From an uncultured Hyphomicrobiales bacterium (GTDB lineage Bacteria; Pseudomonadota; Alphaproteobacteria; Rhizobiales; Beijerinckiaceae), in the NCBI GenBank assembly GCA_903932565.1, contig CAIZGQ010000085.1:1-5563 (forward strand): a stretch of 5,563 bases of DNA, written 5' to 3'. Under the pieces are notes generated by a model. The model was not told where the DNA came from and made no database searches. It saw only the letters and a program-made list of their open reading frames with translations. Positions 5,263 through 5,563 of this stretch are shown in pieces. Position numbers and translations under genes: made by a program. Each line of letters begins with the position of its first letter. The stretch's first letter is position 1.

Positions 5263-5563
5263 ATGCGGGGCGATTTCCACTTTGGTGCGATCCAGAAACT
5301 GCGAGCCGTTGCAGCGCTTTCGGTCGTCTTTGTTCACCTCTTCACGCAATGGCAAAGGCTTGGCTATGCGGGCCACTGGCCTGCGAGCCTGACCGCCGGT
5401 GTCGATCTCTTTTTCGTCATCAGTGGGTTCATCATGTGGATCACGACGGCGGGCACGGGCATCACACCGGGCGCTTTCGTCCGCAAGCGGCTTATTCGCA
5501 TCGTTCCGCTCTATTGGCTGCTGACGTCGTTCGTCGTTGCCATTGCGTTGGTTGCGCCAAACC
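5263..5563 (+). CDS. acyltransferase-3 family membrane protein (OafA/YrhL type), 3' end outside window
   Basis: The first 100 residues are present and match the acyltransferase-3 family, integral membrane enzymes that transfer acyl groups (often acetyl) to exported sugars, lipopolysaccharide, capsule or lipid carriers. Signatures visible: IQKLRAVAALSVVFVH (10-25) with the conserved Arg14 and catalytic-type His25, GVDLFFVISGFIM (46-58) forming the second hydrophobic segment, and FVRKRLIRIVPLYW (72-85), the family's R-x-x-RI-x-PLYW pattern, leading into another membrane segment (86-98). Full-length members are usually about 350-400 residues for the membrane domain, with an SGNH domain added in some; most of the protein is missing here. 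ATG 5263 gives the usual short N-terminus before the first helix. The gene is divergent from the lipoprotein gene across a spacer of 261 bases. Acceptor unknown. Confidence 0.93.
   Translation, partial: MRGDFHFGAIQKLRAVAALSVVFVHLFTQWQRLGYAGHWPASLTAGVDLFFVISGFIMWITTAGTGITPGAFVRKRLIRIVPLYWLLTSFVVAIALVAPN

Noticed and set aside
1..5563. CRISPR array, insertion sequence or toxin-antitoxin module
   Set aside because: No regularly spaced direct repeats, no transposase motif with terminal repeats and no small paired toxin/antitoxin frames were seen on either strand.

Overview
The window looks like chromosomal DNA of a GC-rich alphaproteobacterium, most likely Rhizobiales/Hyphomicrobiales-like. The evidence is the codon use with many G/C third positions, an amidase–sterol-desaturase gene pair and a small glycine-zipper lipoprotein of a type common in that group, and a C-terminal recombinase tail of a kind I associate with rhizobial elements. 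The species cannot be told from this sequence.

Left edge (1 to about 650): a complete tRNA-Arg(ACG) gene lies on the minus strand at 568-644 with its CCA encoded. A decayed reading frame on the plus strand runs into the tRNA 3' end and uses part of it as its last codons. Its residues resemble the C-terminal tail of a serine recombinase. I read this as the right border of an integrated element, or its scar, with the tRNA 3' end as attachment site. The bases before it hold only open frames of uncertain status. A gene-free stretch of about 400 bases follows, apart from a likely tRNA promoter.

Middle (1045-2742): a 131-residue helical protein of unknown function on the plus strand is followed by a compact RecD/Dda-like SF1B DNA helicase on the same strand. 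The helicase has a full motif set.

Right (2723-5001): three minus-strand genes. In transcription order these are a small glycine-zipper lipoprotein (5001-4717), an AmpD/AmiD-type N-acetylmuramoyl-L-alanine amidase with a C-terminal peptidoglycan-binding domain (4608-3796), and a membrane fatty acid hydroxylase/sterol desaturase family protein (to 2723). The amidase and hydroxylase are close enough to be one transcript. The amidase appears to have its own promoter placed so that its mRNA could be nearly leaderless. The hydroxylase 3' end overlaps the helicase 3' end by 20 bases in convergent orientation.

Right edge: a divergent plus-strand gene starts at 5263 and runs off the window. It encodes an acyltransferase-3 (OafA/YrhL-type) membrane protein. 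Four of the genes on the right side (lipoprotein, amidase, hydroxylase, acyltransferase) act on or sit in the cell envelope. I see no CRISPR array, insertion sequence, toxin-antitoxin pair or clear defence system, and nothing that convincingly forms a new multi-gene system. The points most worth following up are the recombinase/tRNA fusion, the unknown 131-residue protein, and the promoter and hairpin arrangement in front of the amidase.
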